12,702 nt of DNA from contig CAYMKL010000176.1 of assembly GCA_964390805.1 (NCBI GenBank), positions 1 through 12,702 on the forward strand, given 5' to 3'. A program made the position numbers and the translations under genes. Each line of letters begins with the position of its first letter. The stretch's first letter is position 1. Source of the DNA: CAYMKL01 sp964390805 (lineage in GTDB: Bacteria > Chloroflexota > Anaerolineae > VGOG01). The notes beneath the pieces are model-generated. The model was not told the DNA's origin, made no database searches, and worked only from the letters and a program-made list of their open reading frames with translations. Below are positions 1 to 6,679 of the stretch, one piece after another.

Positions 1-12
1 CCGGCAACCCCT

Positions 13-339
13 TCATCCCTTGTACTCTTGAGGGGTAGCCTGAGTAGTTACGATTTGGACTACTATCTGAGCGGCCGTACGATACCGGTAGTTATCGTAA
101 ATAATCATTATAGCATAAGCTACTATGGCTAGAATTGATGCTGTAATCGGAATAGGAAGCCAAGTGAAATAGTCAGCAGTTAGCACTGACAGTCGGGTAA
201 CATTTCCACCTGGTTCTCTGGTGTACCATGCAATATACTCGTGGAAGCGGGTAATCAAAATGAGATTAGCTACGGTTACCAAGATTATAGCAATGTGGCT
301 GCCAATCTCATTTGGCTTACTCTGGGGCGGTGATTCCAT
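13..339 (-). CDS. Small two-helix membrane protein, unknown function
   Basis: The 108-aa product has two clear hydrophobic segments, about residues 12-32 and 57-81, separated by a polar loop. The C-terminal tail of about 27 residues starts with a Tyr/Arg-rich stretch (YDNYRYR). Short charged ends and no other motif suggest a small inner-membrane protein. I recognise no family. The ATG start at 339 has an AAGAGG-like ribosome binding site about 8 nt upstream. The gene lies 96 bp downstream of the MttB-like gene on the same strand, so it could be its distal partner, but nothing functional links them. Its base composition is visibly AT-richer than all neighbouring genes, which could indicate separate acquisition. 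The intergenic stretch 340-435 shows no convincing promoter or terminator. Confidence 0.6.
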   Translation of the reverse strand: MESPPQSKPNEIGSHIAIILVTVANLILITRFHEYIAWYTREPGGNVTRLSVLTADYFTWLPIPITASILAIVAYAIMIIYDNYRYRTAAQIVVQIVTTQATPQEYKG

Positions 340-435
340 GATTGCCTCTTTTACAACATTAATGAAACCCGGAGCGAACTAACGCGGCGCTGTACTTAGC
401 TTGATGCGCATGGGCCAGAAACTCGGTGCTGTGAC

Positions 436-1875
436 TCAATCCCCCACCAGTTCGCGGCGCGCTCGGTCCATGATCTCGTCCAGTTGCCGGCGCACATCAT
501 CAGACAACGGTTCGACCTCATGGGTTTGCAGGATTTTTTTGGCCCGCGCTCTGGCCCTGGCGACCACACCGGTTCTCTCGTCGTCACCTGAAGCTCCCCC
601 GCGCTCGCTCACGCCTGGAACCCAAAGAGCGCCCTTCCGCATCTGCCGTACCGTGTGCCGCTCTCCCAAGAAGACGCCGTCTCTTCGGATCACCTCTCGC
701 ATCACGTCGAAGGCCAGCGTCTCTTCGCTCACCTCGCAGCCAGCGACGATGTGCTTCATGAGGCTGATGATCTCGTCGTCCATGACGGCGGTCTCCAGGC
801 TGCCGACCAGCCCTCCCGCCATTCCCACGCCCGACAGAATGTCAACGCCCGCCAGAGCCGGCGTGAAGGCATTGGCAAACCGCTCGTAGGCGAACTGTGG
901 GTCGAACAAGGCCGAACTGGTGGCCAGACCGTAGGAGTCACACGGGAGACCCAAGCGATGCGCCAGTTGAGCCGCGCAGGCCCCCGTCATGCCGACCTCT
1001 GGCCCGCCCCAGGTGGACATGGCCGTCCGCAAGTCAATGGGGCCGATGCGCGAACAGTATGAGACTAGGACGCCGGGCCTGGCGGAAGCGGCAATCAGGA
1101 AACTGGCCAAAATCTCCGCGTGCTGTTGGGCCAGAGCGCCGGCCATAGTGATCGGGCCCGTAGCACCCAAAGACGGAGCCGGCAGCGAGTGAAACGGCGC
1201 TCCCGATTCCGCCACCGCCATGATCGCCGCCGTGATGTTCTCATTGAACAGCAAGGGGCTGACTGGCGAGATACTGATGGACATATTTGGCTGCTGGCGG
1301 AAGGCATCCATCCCCCCGCAACAGGCCGCCGCCATCTCCACCACGTAGGGGACATTCTCAGGCTTGTCAATGGCCGCCGCCGAAACGGGCTTTCGGGTGT
1401 TGCGCAGCATCGCATCAGTGGAGGCCACAAACAGGAGTTCGGACGGCACGTCCTGCGCCCCAAACAGGGGAGTGATCTCGTCTACGTTGGGCAATGCATC
1501 GAGCAGGAGGGTGACATCGGCGATGTCCTTCAGGAGGGCGGCGCGACGCTCTCCAGTGTCCAAATCAAGAGTGAAGGGCTGGCCACCGCCGTTGTGGAAG
1601 CGAATTCGCCCATCACCAAAGGTGAAGGCGGGAGATCCGTCGCGATTGAAGACCTCTGTGTGGGGGGTGACGTTGTTCAGCGTCCACTGCACCACATCAC
1701 GGGGTATAAAGACGCGGTCTTGTTCGATCCTGCATCCGCGCCCATGCAGCATCTCTGTGGCAGCCGCATGCCGCAACAATATGCCGACTTCATCCAGCAA
1801 TCTGTAGGCGGTTTCCTCGATCTGGTCGAGGGCTTCTTCCGTCAGAAAATGGACATACAAACGGTTTCTTGGCAT
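436..1875 (-). CDS. MttB-superfamily (COG5598) methyltransferase, non-pyrrolysine type
   Basis: The 479-aa protein matches the trimethylamine:corrinoid methyltransferase superfamily in length and layout: an N-terminal helical part (LTEEALDQIEETAYRLLDEVGI), a Gly/Ala-rich TIM-barrel core with segments such as SLGATGPITMAGA and GVDILSGVGMAGG, and a C-terminal tail PLSDDVRRQLDEIMDRA typical of the family. Family members move a methyl group from a quaternary or tertiary amine to a corrinoid protein. The frame is open throughout with no internal TAG, so it belongs to the non-pyrrolysine branch, whose characterised members use glycine betaine, carnitine or similar compounds; the substrate here is unknown. 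A longer TTG start at 1896 is possible, but ATG at 1875 has AGAGGA (1885-1890) 9 nt upstream and is preferred. No corrinoid protein gene or activator lies in the window. Confidence 0.85.
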   Translation of the reverse strand: MPRNRLYVHFLTEEALDQIEETAYRLLDEVGILLRHAAATEMLHGRGCRIEQDRVFIPRDVVQWTLNNVTPHTEVFNRDGSPAFTFGDGRIRFHNGGGQPFTLDLDTGERRAALLKDIADVTLLLDALPNVDEITPLFGAQDVPSELLFVASTDAMLRNTRKPVSAAAIDKPENVPYVVEMAAACCGGMDAFRQQPNMSISISPVSPLLFNENITAAIMAVAESGAPFHSLPAPSLGATGPITMAGALAQQHAEILASFLIAASARPGVLVSYCSRIGPIDLRTAMSTWGGPEVGMTGACAAQLAHRLGLPCDSYGLATSSALFDPQFAYERFANAFTPALAGVDILSGVGMAGGLVGSLETAVMDDEIISLMKHIVAGCEVSEETLAFDVMREVIRRDGVFLGERHTVRQMRKGALWVPGVSERGGASGDDERTGVVARARARAKKILQTHEVEPLSDDVRRQLDEIMDRARRELVGD

Positions 1876-1955
1876 GGATGGTGTTCCTCTCGTCAAAGCG
1901 GGGGATTTGGTGGTGGGGAGGGTATTTGACCAGCGAATGTCTCTGAATCACTGCA

Positions 1956-1984
1956 ATTATGGCATACCCTATCTGATTTGTCAA
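1956..1984 (-). promoter_or_regulatory. Sigma70-type promoter for the MttB-like gene
   Basis: Read on the minus strand there is TTGACA (1979-1984), a 17-bp spacer, and CATAAT (1956-1961). The predicted transcription start near 1949 gives a leader of about 74 nt before the ATG at 1875. The -35 is a perfect consensus and the spacing optimal. Confidence 0.7.
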
Positions 1985-1995
1985 ATCCCACCGTC

Positions 1996-2033
1996 AGGAA
2001 CTCCCCTCGCTTCTCGGTAGCCGAGTGGTTCCT
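1996..2033. promoter_or_regulatory. Dyad-symmetric sequence between two divergent promoters (possible operator)
   Basis: Outer arms AGGAAC (1996-2001) and GTTCCT (2028-2033) are exact inverted repeats. Inside them sits a second inverted repeat, CTCGG (2013-2017) and CCGAG (2021-2025), around TAG. The dyad lies between the divergent -35 boxes (1979-1984 and 2048-2053) and outside both predicted transcripts, so a protein-binding site is more plausible than an RNA structure. The arms are short and could be chance. Confidence 0.35.
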
Positions 2034-2047
2034 TCTAGCTTCCCTCC

Positions 2048-2076
2048 TTGTCTTTTCGCAGGTTCTTGAGTATAAT
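2048..2076 (+). promoter_or_regulatory. Sigma70-type promoter for the deacetylase-rsmD-radical SAM operon
   Basis: TTGTCT (2048-2053), a 17-bp spacer and a perfect TATAAT (2071-2076). Transcription would start near 2083, leaving a very short leader that consists mainly of the AAGGAGGAG ribosome binding site before the ATG at 2098. Confidence 0.7.
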
Positions 2077-2097
2077 CCTTACTGTAAGGAGGAGACT

Positions 2098-2949
2098 ATG
2101 CCAAAGCAACTGATCGTTAACGCCGACGACTACGGGAAAACGGAGGGAGTGGCGCGGGGCATCATCCGCGCCCACCGAGACGGAATCGTGACCAGCACAA
2201 CGGTCATGATGAACATGCCCCAAGTGGAAGATGCCCTGAAGCTAGCCGATGATTGCCCAGACTTGGGGATAGGCGTGCACCTGGTTTTCACCGCCTGGCG
2301 GCCCCTTCTACCACCGGCGGAGATACCCAGCCTGGTGGACGAGAACGGCCATTTCCACAGCCAGGAAGCGATCCTGTCCCGCCCGGACCGAATAGACACA
2401 GATGAATTGAAAGCCGAGCTCAGAGCCCAGATCGAACGCTGCTGGGCATTGGGACGTGAGCCCGATCACCTGGACTTTCACCACTTCATCCACGTTTACC
2501 CATCTTTCTTCGCCATTTATGTCGAGCTGGCTGCGGAGTACGGCTTACCTGTGCGACTGCCCTTTCCTCCTGAGGAGGAATGGGACGAAGCAGCGGCCAG
2601 CGTGGCCATCATCCAGGGGCTCCCGGCCGACCTTCTACGGGAGATCGTGCGCCAGGACATCGGCCTGGTACAAGCCAAAGGGATACTCCACCCCGATCGC
2701 TTTTGCCAAAGCTTCTCCGGCGAGGCACTGACTCTGGAGAACCTGCTCGGCATCCTAGAGGGACTGCCCGAAGGCATCAGTGAGCTAATAACCCACCCCG
2801 GCCTCCCCGGCGAAGAGCTCTTGGCCAACAGTACGTACAGCAATGAACGAGAGATGGAAGTTGAGTTGCTATGCCACCCCCAGGTAAAAGAGCGGATCGG
2901 CGAGCTGGGCATAGAGCTGGTGAACTTTGGCGTTTTGAAACAGAAGTGA
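2098..2949 (+). CDS. YdjC/ChbG-family carbohydrate deacetylase
   Basis: The 283-aa product is a YdjC/ChbG-family protein, metal-dependent enzymes that remove N-acetyl groups from chitooligosaccharides or related amino sugars. It begins with the family signature NADDYG (residues 8-13). Next come GIGVHL with H61, the DFHHFIH block (D126, H128, H132), and LITHPG near the C-terminus. D11, H61 and H128 sit where the metal ligands of this family fall. The usual DxHxHxH block has Phe at its middle position (F130). The open frame extends upstream to 1978, but ATG at 2098 follows AAGGAGGAG directly and places NADDYG at its normal depth. The natural substrate cannot be read from sequence. rsmD follows after 9 bp, implying co-transcription. 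Confidence 0.85.
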   Translation: MPKQLIVNADDYGKTEGVARGIIRAHRDGIVTSTTVMMNMPQVEDALKLADDCPDLGIGVHLVFTAWRPLLPPAEIPSLVDENGHFHSQEAILSRPDRIDTDELKAELRAQIERCWALGREPDHLDFHHFIHVYPSFFAIYVELAAEYGLPVRLPFPPEEEWDEAAASVAIIQGLPADLLREIVRQDIGLVQAKGILHPDRFCQSFSGEALTLENLLGILEGLPEGISELITHPGLPGEELLANSTYSNEREMEVELLCHPQVKERIGELGIELVNFGVLKQK

Positions 2950-2958
2950 GGAGATGCC

Positions 2959-3510
2959 GTGCGAGTCATAGCGGGGAAGGCCAAAGGCAGGAAGCTGCGG
3001 TCGGTGCCAGGCGACATCACCCGCCCCATCACCGACCGAGCCAAGGAGTCGCTTTTCAATATCCTTGCCGACGAGGTAGTGGACGCCCTCTTCCTCGACC
3101 TCTTCGCCGGCACTGGGAGCGTGGGCATCGAAGCCCTCAGCCGTGGGGCGCGGCGAGCCGTCTTCGTCGAACGAAACAGGCGAGCCATCGAGACCATCAA
3201 AGAGAACCTGAAGACAACGGGACTGGCTGCCCAAGCACAGTTGATTCGGGACGACGTCTTCAGGTTCCTAGGCAGGGAACCGGTGGCGAGGTTCGACCTG
3301 ATCTATATCGCCCCCCCTCAGTACAAGAGCCTCTGGGCGGAGACACTGCTGGCATTGGACGGCAAGGGCTTTTTGACCGAGGACGGCCTGGCCATCGCCC
3401 AGATCTATCCCAAAGAATACAGAGAGCTGGAACTGAAGAGCCTTGATCTGGTGGACCAACGCAAGTACGGCAGCACCATGCTGTGCTTCTACCGTTTCTT
3501 GGCAGAGTGA
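2959..3510 (+). CDS. rsmD: 16S rRNA (guanine(966)-N2)-methyltransferase RsmD
   Basis: The 183-aa protein matches RsmD in length and motifs and is expected to methylate N2 of G966 in 16S rRNA using S-adenosylmethionine. It opens with the conserved MRVIAGKAKGRKL, then the TRPITDRAKESLFNIL block (21-36), the SAM-binding motif DLFAGTGSVGIEALSRGA (about 47-64) and an acidic residue, E71, after strand 2. The catalytic motif IV, usually DPPY/F, reads IAPPQY (117-122), with Ala replacing Asp. I believe relatives in this bacterial group share that form, but I could not check. The start is GTG at 2959, 9 bp after the upstream stop, with GAGGAG overlapping that junction. It is probably a housekeeping member of the run. 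Confidence 0.88.
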   Translation: MRVIAGKAKGRKLRSVPGDITRPITDRAKESLFNILADEVVDALFLDLFAGTGSVGIEALSRGARRAVFVERNRRAIETIKENLKTTGLAAQAQLIRDDVFRFLGREPVARFDLIYIAPPQYKSLWAETLLALDGKGFLTEDGLAIAQIYPKEYRELELKSLDLVDQRKYGSTMLCFYRFLAE

Positions 3511-3994
3511 CTTTGGTAGGTGATGATTATGATAGCGCTAACGAGAAGAGAGTTTGTCGAAAGGGCGCTCACAGCCGGGCTGGGCGCCAGTATGGTTGCC
3601 TGCTCTCGGATCGAATCGTTATCTCCGCAACCTGGGGAGGATGAACAAGCGGGTTCCGAAGAGCCTACCGCCTTGGCAGGGGAGCTTCACGAAGCGAGAT
3701 ACTACGTCCAGCTAGATAACCACGTGGTCCAATGCCAGATGTGTTTCAGGAAATGCACCGTGGCAGAAAACGGGCTGGGCTTTTGCCGAAACAAAAAGAA
3801 CGTGGGCGGCGAATATTACACCCGCGTCTATGCCAAGCCGTGCGCCCTCCAGATAGACCCCATCGAGAAAGAGCCGTCCTTTCACATGTTGCCAGGAGGG
3901 ACCATCTTCTGCACCGGCACGGCCAGTTGTAACAACCGCTGCAAACACTGCCACAACTGGCACATGTCGCAAAAGAGCGTGGATGAGACCATCA

Positions 3995-4002
3995 ACTATT
4001 TC
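3995..4002. repeat. Left target-site duplication (ACTATTTC)
   Basis: ACTATTTC directly precedes the left terminal repeat and recurs exactly at the right end. It falls on codons for N-Y-F of the radical SAM protein. A ninth matching base (G) on both sides leaves the boundary uncertain by 1 bp. Confidence 0.88.
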
Positions 4003-4192
4003 GGCATCGTTTCATCCAGCCTGGAAATGACCAGAGATCGCTTTACACTTTTTCCGCGATTATGATCCAAACGGAGCGCAAAAGGCCCCCAAAATGGCCT
4101 CCAGAGGGGCAAAATGGCTGTTTATGTTCACTTGGGTCTGCACTCCACCAAAAAAGTGTAAAGTTGCTATTTTGGCGATTTGAAACGATGCC
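4003..4192. mobile_element. 190-bp MITE-like insertion in the radical SAM gene
   Basis: The ends are perfect 12-bp inverted repeats, GGCATCGTTTCA (4003-4014) and TGAAACGATGCC (4181-4192), flanked by the 8-bp direct duplication ACTATTTC. A second, subterminal inverted pair lies inside: CTTTACACTTTTTC (4041-4054) and AAAAAAGTGTAAAG (4150-4163), 13 of 14 positions complementary. There is no open frame able to encode a transposase, so it would be mobilised in trans. An 8-bp duplication fits several IS families (for example ISL3, IS1595, IS256); I cannot assign one. Element plus one duplication is 198 bp, a multiple of three, so the host frame is kept but closed by internal stops. Confidence 0.88.
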
Positions 4193-4200
4193 ACTATTTC
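4193..4200. repeat. Right target-site duplication (ACTATTTC)
   Basis: Exact second copy of the 8-bp duplication, immediately after the right terminal repeat. The host reading frame resumes at 4201 (GCT, Ala). Confidence 0.88.
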
Positions 4201-4704
4201 GCTCCCCCATCAAAAGTGGCTGAGCTGGCCACGACTGCCGATTGCGATGCCGTGTCCTTCACCTACAACGAGCCAACTGTCTTCTACGAGCAGATGTTCG
4301 ACACAGCCAGGCTGGCCAGGGAACAAGGACTGAGAGCTCTGTTCCACACCAATGGGTCCATGAACCCCGAACCTTTGTCCGCCCTCCTGGAGCACATGGA
4401 TGCGGTCACCGTGGACCTGAAGGCTTTCACCGCTGAGTTCTACCAGCAGGTCAGTTCCTCTGAACTGTGGCCGGTGCTGCGGACGCTGGAGAACGTCAGA
4501 AAGGCTGGGAAACATCTGGAAATAGTGAACCTGGTCATCCCCACCAAAAACGACGACCTGGACGACATCAGGCGCATGTGCGTCTGGATCAAAGAGACCC
4601 TGGGGGACGAGGTGCCCCTCCACTTCACCCGTTTCTCTCCAGCCTACAAGCTGACCAATCTACCCCCGACTGCGGTCGAGACCCTGGAAGCGGCGGCCGG
4701 AATA

Positions 4705-4893
4705 GCCGACGAGGAGGGCCTGCAATATGTCTACGTCGGCAACATCCCCGGCCACGAGCGCAACAGCACCTTCTGCCCCCAGTGTGGGGAGCGGATCATC
4801 CACCGCATACATTTCAGCGTGGTTTCGAGGGACATCGAACAGGGAAAATGCCGGTTCTGTGGGCACGAGATACCGGGCATTTGGTGGGATTGA
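4705..4893 (+). repeat. Left copy of 189-bp direct repeat (radical SAM 3' end)
   Basis: These last 63 codons, stop included, align without gaps to 9223-9411 at a constant offset of 4518 bp. By hand count 168 of 189 positions match, with a 40-bp identical run (4745-4784 against 9263-9302). Similarity begins at GCCGA and ends at the stop codon; flanks on both sides are unrelated. Only 5 of 62 residues differ, so most changes are synonymous. Confidence 0.88.
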
Positions 4894-4907
4894 CCACGGC
4901 CAACCGA

Positions 4908-4938
4908 GGCCCAGAAAGAGGAGATTCTGCCTGTTTTT
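4908..4938 (+). terminator. Weak intrinsic terminator candidate after the radical SAM gene
   Basis: Stem GGC/GCC (4908-4910, 4929-4931) continues through a 2-nt bulge into AGAA/TTCT (4913-4916, 4925-4928), followed by TGTTTTT (4932-4938). The T-run position is right but the stem is weak and bulged. Confidence 0.35.
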
Positions 4939-4951
4939 CCTCTGCAAGTGA

Positions 4952-4980
4952 TTGACACGGGTTGCAAAGTGTGATATAAA
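4952..4980 (+). promoter_or_regulatory. Strong sigma70-type promoter for the metallopeptidase-like gene
   Basis: Perfect TTGACA (4952-4957), 17-bp spacer, TATAAA (4975-4980). Transcription would begin near 4987, giving an unusually long leader of about 209 nt before the ATG at 5196. Confidence 0.75.
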
Positions 4981-5086
4981 TGGTGTTAAACGGCTAGAAG
5001 AACGATGGAGAATTCCGTGCGCAAGAAGAACAAACGGATACCGAACGGCTAGAGAGATACGGGGCTTGAATTGGAGCCCTAAAAGG

Positions 5087-5247
5087 AAGGAGGTAAGCTG
5101 ACAAACAAACGCTTGAGTCAATGGGCTGGCCTCGCGGCCCTCGTCAGCGAGGCCGGGGCATTGCCCCGAATCCATTATGAAAGGAGTCAGTTGTCATGTT
5201 TCAGCAGATACCTGGCCTCCGCTTTCGCAGAAAACTGGAGGCTATGA
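5087..5247 (+). other. Long-leader segment with second SD and possible upstream reading frame
   Basis: A strong AAGGAGGT (5087-5094) sits about 100 nt before the real gene start and is not its ribosome binding site. From CTG 5098 a frame stays open for 49 codons to TGA 5245-5247, overlapping the beginning of the metallopeptidase-like gene in another frame. Its first residues, (L)TNKRLSQWAGLAALVS, resemble the start of small membrane proteins, but there is no ATG/GTG/TTG at the right place. It may be a leader peptide or the stub of a lost gene. The region also holds a 14-codon ATG frame at 5005 without a good ribosome site. Confidence 0.25.
5126..5167 (+). promoter_or_regulatory. Two adjoining hairpins in the leader of the metallopeptidase-like gene
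   Basis: GGCCTCGC (5128-5135) pairs perfectly with GCGAGGCC (5147-5154), extendable by 2 bp to 5126/5156. GGGGC (5155-5159) pairs with GCCCC (5163-5167). The two stems share bases 5155-5156, so they compete slightly. They end 12 nt before the AAAGGAG ribosome binding site region. There is no T-run, so a role in RNA stability or translation is likelier than termination. Confidence 0.45.
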
Positions 5248-6674
5248 CCAACCGGGCCGATCATTGGCGTTCGCTCCTTGATAAGGAGGACTGGCCCGGC
5301 TTAAGTAAACTGCTCGAGGAATTCTCAGCTTTCGCCAAGGATTACACTAGTCTCCTGGAGAAGACGCCTGAGTCAATTTCCAGGCCTCCCTTTGTTCTGA
5401 ATATGGGTGTCGCCCGGCTGTTGCAGGAGTGGAGCGTCCTCAGCAGAGCGTGTGAACAACGTTTGGGGCTGGCTGAAGATGCGAACGACACGGCTGGTTT
5501 CCAATGGAATCTGCGTGAGGCTGGTGAGCTTGCGAAGAACTATTGCGACCACTGGCATCCCCAAAGACCCATAGAAGCCCCCTATCAGGAACTCCGCGAG
5601 CCAGTGGTCTACTTTGAAAAGCTCTACCGTATCTCGCGTGCCGCATACGCCCCAGAGACTCCTGTTGTTTCTATCCCCCTGACCGATTACAACGACTCGA
5701 CGTGCTGGCAAGCCCTGGCGCATGAACTCGGGCATCACATCTATTGGAATGGGGTAGATCTGAGAACCTCTGAGATGGTACACAAACGCCTGCACGATGC
5801 CATGGCCGAAGCGCTTTCTGCTCCACTCCTCGAATCAAGTTCGAAAGCACTTGACCAGGCCCGCCTGTGGGGACGCTATGCTGACCGGATGCGCCTGTGG
5901 GGGCACTGGCTGGAAGAAGTTTTCGCCGACGTCTGTGGCACCCTGCTCGCTGGCCCATACTACGCTGCCTCGGCCCAAGACCTGATGGCGGATCGGATTA
6001 ACAAGACCGAAGACCTCACTAAGGGCGATTACCAACATCCTAGCGCCTACCTGCGTCCGTTGATCTCGCTTCAGGTCTTGCGCGAAATCGCGAAACACAG
6101 CAACGCCTCTTTCCCCCACAAGACCGGGCCGACAAGAGAAAAGGAGGGAATCAAGAGACTGGAGAATCGTTGGGAATACTTCTGTCAGAAAGCCGGGGAG
6201 CTACCGTACGCCGAAACCGGGTTGACGATGGAAGACTTGGCAACCGACGACATTGAGGCCGTCGTCCGAGTCATTCTCTATGAGCCGGTCTGGCCTCACG
6301 GCAGAAGGCTTTGGGATTTGATCGAGTTTTATGGCGAAGAGGACGTCAAGGCACTCGAGCAGATGGAACTAACCCTGCTTCCCGAAATACTCGACGGGAA
6401 GCCATCAGGTATCAAGAATGACCCGCCCGATATCGCAGATTCACTTTCCTTCAAGCGCCTCTGGGAAGACTTGAGAAACAGGGTCAACAGTGCCGAACTT
6501 GGAGAGGAGCAAAAACCACTGTTGTTCTGGGCATTGCTTCTTGGGATGGACCTGAGCGAGGCCATGCCGCATATCCCCCACGAATGTACTGATGAACACT
6601 GGCACTTTCCATACTGCGGGTGGTGGCGGAAACACAAGCATCCTCAGGATGGCAGCACTGTTATTTGCTGTTGA
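5196..6674 (+). CDS. HExxH metallopeptidase-like protein (gluzincin type), unknown family
   Basis: The 492-aa protein has a zinc-protease signature ALAHELGHHIYW (H176, E177, H180). About 60 residues later comes EEVFAD (240-245), whose E241 is the probable third metal ligand, as in gluzincins with an ExxAD motif. No signal peptide or membrane helix is visible, so it is probably cytoplasmic. The rest is helical and Trp-rich. The C-terminus is unusual: a His/Cys/Trp-rich run (CTDEHWHFPYCGWW) ending in Val-Ile-Cys-Cys. ATG 5196 has AAAGGAG about 9 nt upstream. I do not recognise a named family and the substrate is unknown. It converges on the caspase-family gene with only 5 bp between stops, and both lie between copies of the 189-bp repeat, suggesting they arrived together. 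Confidence 0.75.
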   Translation: MFQQIPGLRFRRKLEAMTNRADHWRSLLDKEDWPGLSKLLEEFSAFAKDYTSLLEKTPESISRPPFVLNMGVARLLQEWSVLSRACEQRLGLAEDANDTAGFQWNLREAGELAKNYCDHWHPQRPIEAPYQELREPVVYFEKLYRISRAAYAPETPVVSIPLTDYNDSTCWQALAHELGHHIYWNGVDLRTSEMVHKRLHDAMAEALSAPLLESSSKALDQARLWGRYADRMRLWGHWLEEVFADVCGTLLAGPYYAASAQDLMADRINKTEDLTKGDYQHPSAYLRPLISLQVLREIAKHSNASFPHKTGPTREKEGIKRLENRWEYFCQKAGELPYAETGLTMEDLATDDIEAVVRVILYEPVWPHGRRLWDLIEFYGEEDVKALEQMELTLLPEILDGKPSGIKNDPPDIADSLSFKRLWEDLRNRVNSAELGEEQKPLLFWALLLGMDLSEAMPHIPHECTDEHWHFPYCGWWRKHKHPQDGSTVICC

Positions 6675-6679
6675 GGACG

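Larger units (their letters stand above)
3529..4893 (+). pseudogene. AmmeMemoRadiSam-type radical SAM enzyme, split by a MITE insertion
   Basis: The intact protein would be about 388 aa from ATG 3529 (AGGTGAT 7 nt upstream). It starts with a twin-arginine-like signal (LTRREF, hydrophobic stretch, then MVAC, a weak lipobox). A Cys cluster follows (CQMCFRKC ... FC), then the radical SAM motif CNNRCKHC (CX3CX2C). The second half carries SFTYNEPTVFYE and ends in a four-Cys ribbon-like tail (FCPQCG, CRFCG). This is the architecture of the radical SAM enzyme linked to AMMECR1 and MEMO-like proteins; its reaction is not known to me. The frame is interrupted after NYF (4000-4002) by a 190-bp element with stops at 4063-4065 and 4159-4161. 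Removing 4003-4200 gives TINYF-APPSKVAELA in frame. As it stands, the cluster half and the barrel half are separated, so function is very probably lost. The last 63 codons are repeated at 9223-9411. Confidence 0.88.

Noticed and set aside
436..1875. Pyrrolysine-containing trimethylamine methyltransferase
   Set aside because: No in-frame TAG occurs and the frame ends in TGA; it belongs to the non-pyrrolysine branch.
401..1929. Long plus-strand frames over the MttB-like gene (for example 1120-1929)
   Set aside because: Their residues are Arg/Ser/Pro-rich shadows of a well-recognised minus-strand protein.
2011..2035. tRNA-like string (GGTAGCCGAGTGGTT) reminiscent of a tRNA-Ser/Leu D-arm region
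   Set aside because: No acceptor stem, anticodon arm or T-arm can be built around it; the resemblance comes from the short CTCGG/CCGAG hairpin.
4063..4065. TGA as selenocysteine readthrough in the radical SAM gene
   Set aside because: The TGA lies within the inserted element, a TAA follows in the same frame at 4159, and excision restores the protein without it.
4041..4163. Inner inverted pair CTTTACAC/GTGTAAAG as the true ends of a 123-bp element
   Set aside because: No target duplication flanks it and excision at these points does not restore the protein; the outer repeats with ACTATTTC do.
4180..4893. Independent 237-aa gene starting at TTG 4180
   Set aside because: It is the second half of the interrupted enzyme, starts inside the element and lacks the iron-sulfur cysteine motif.
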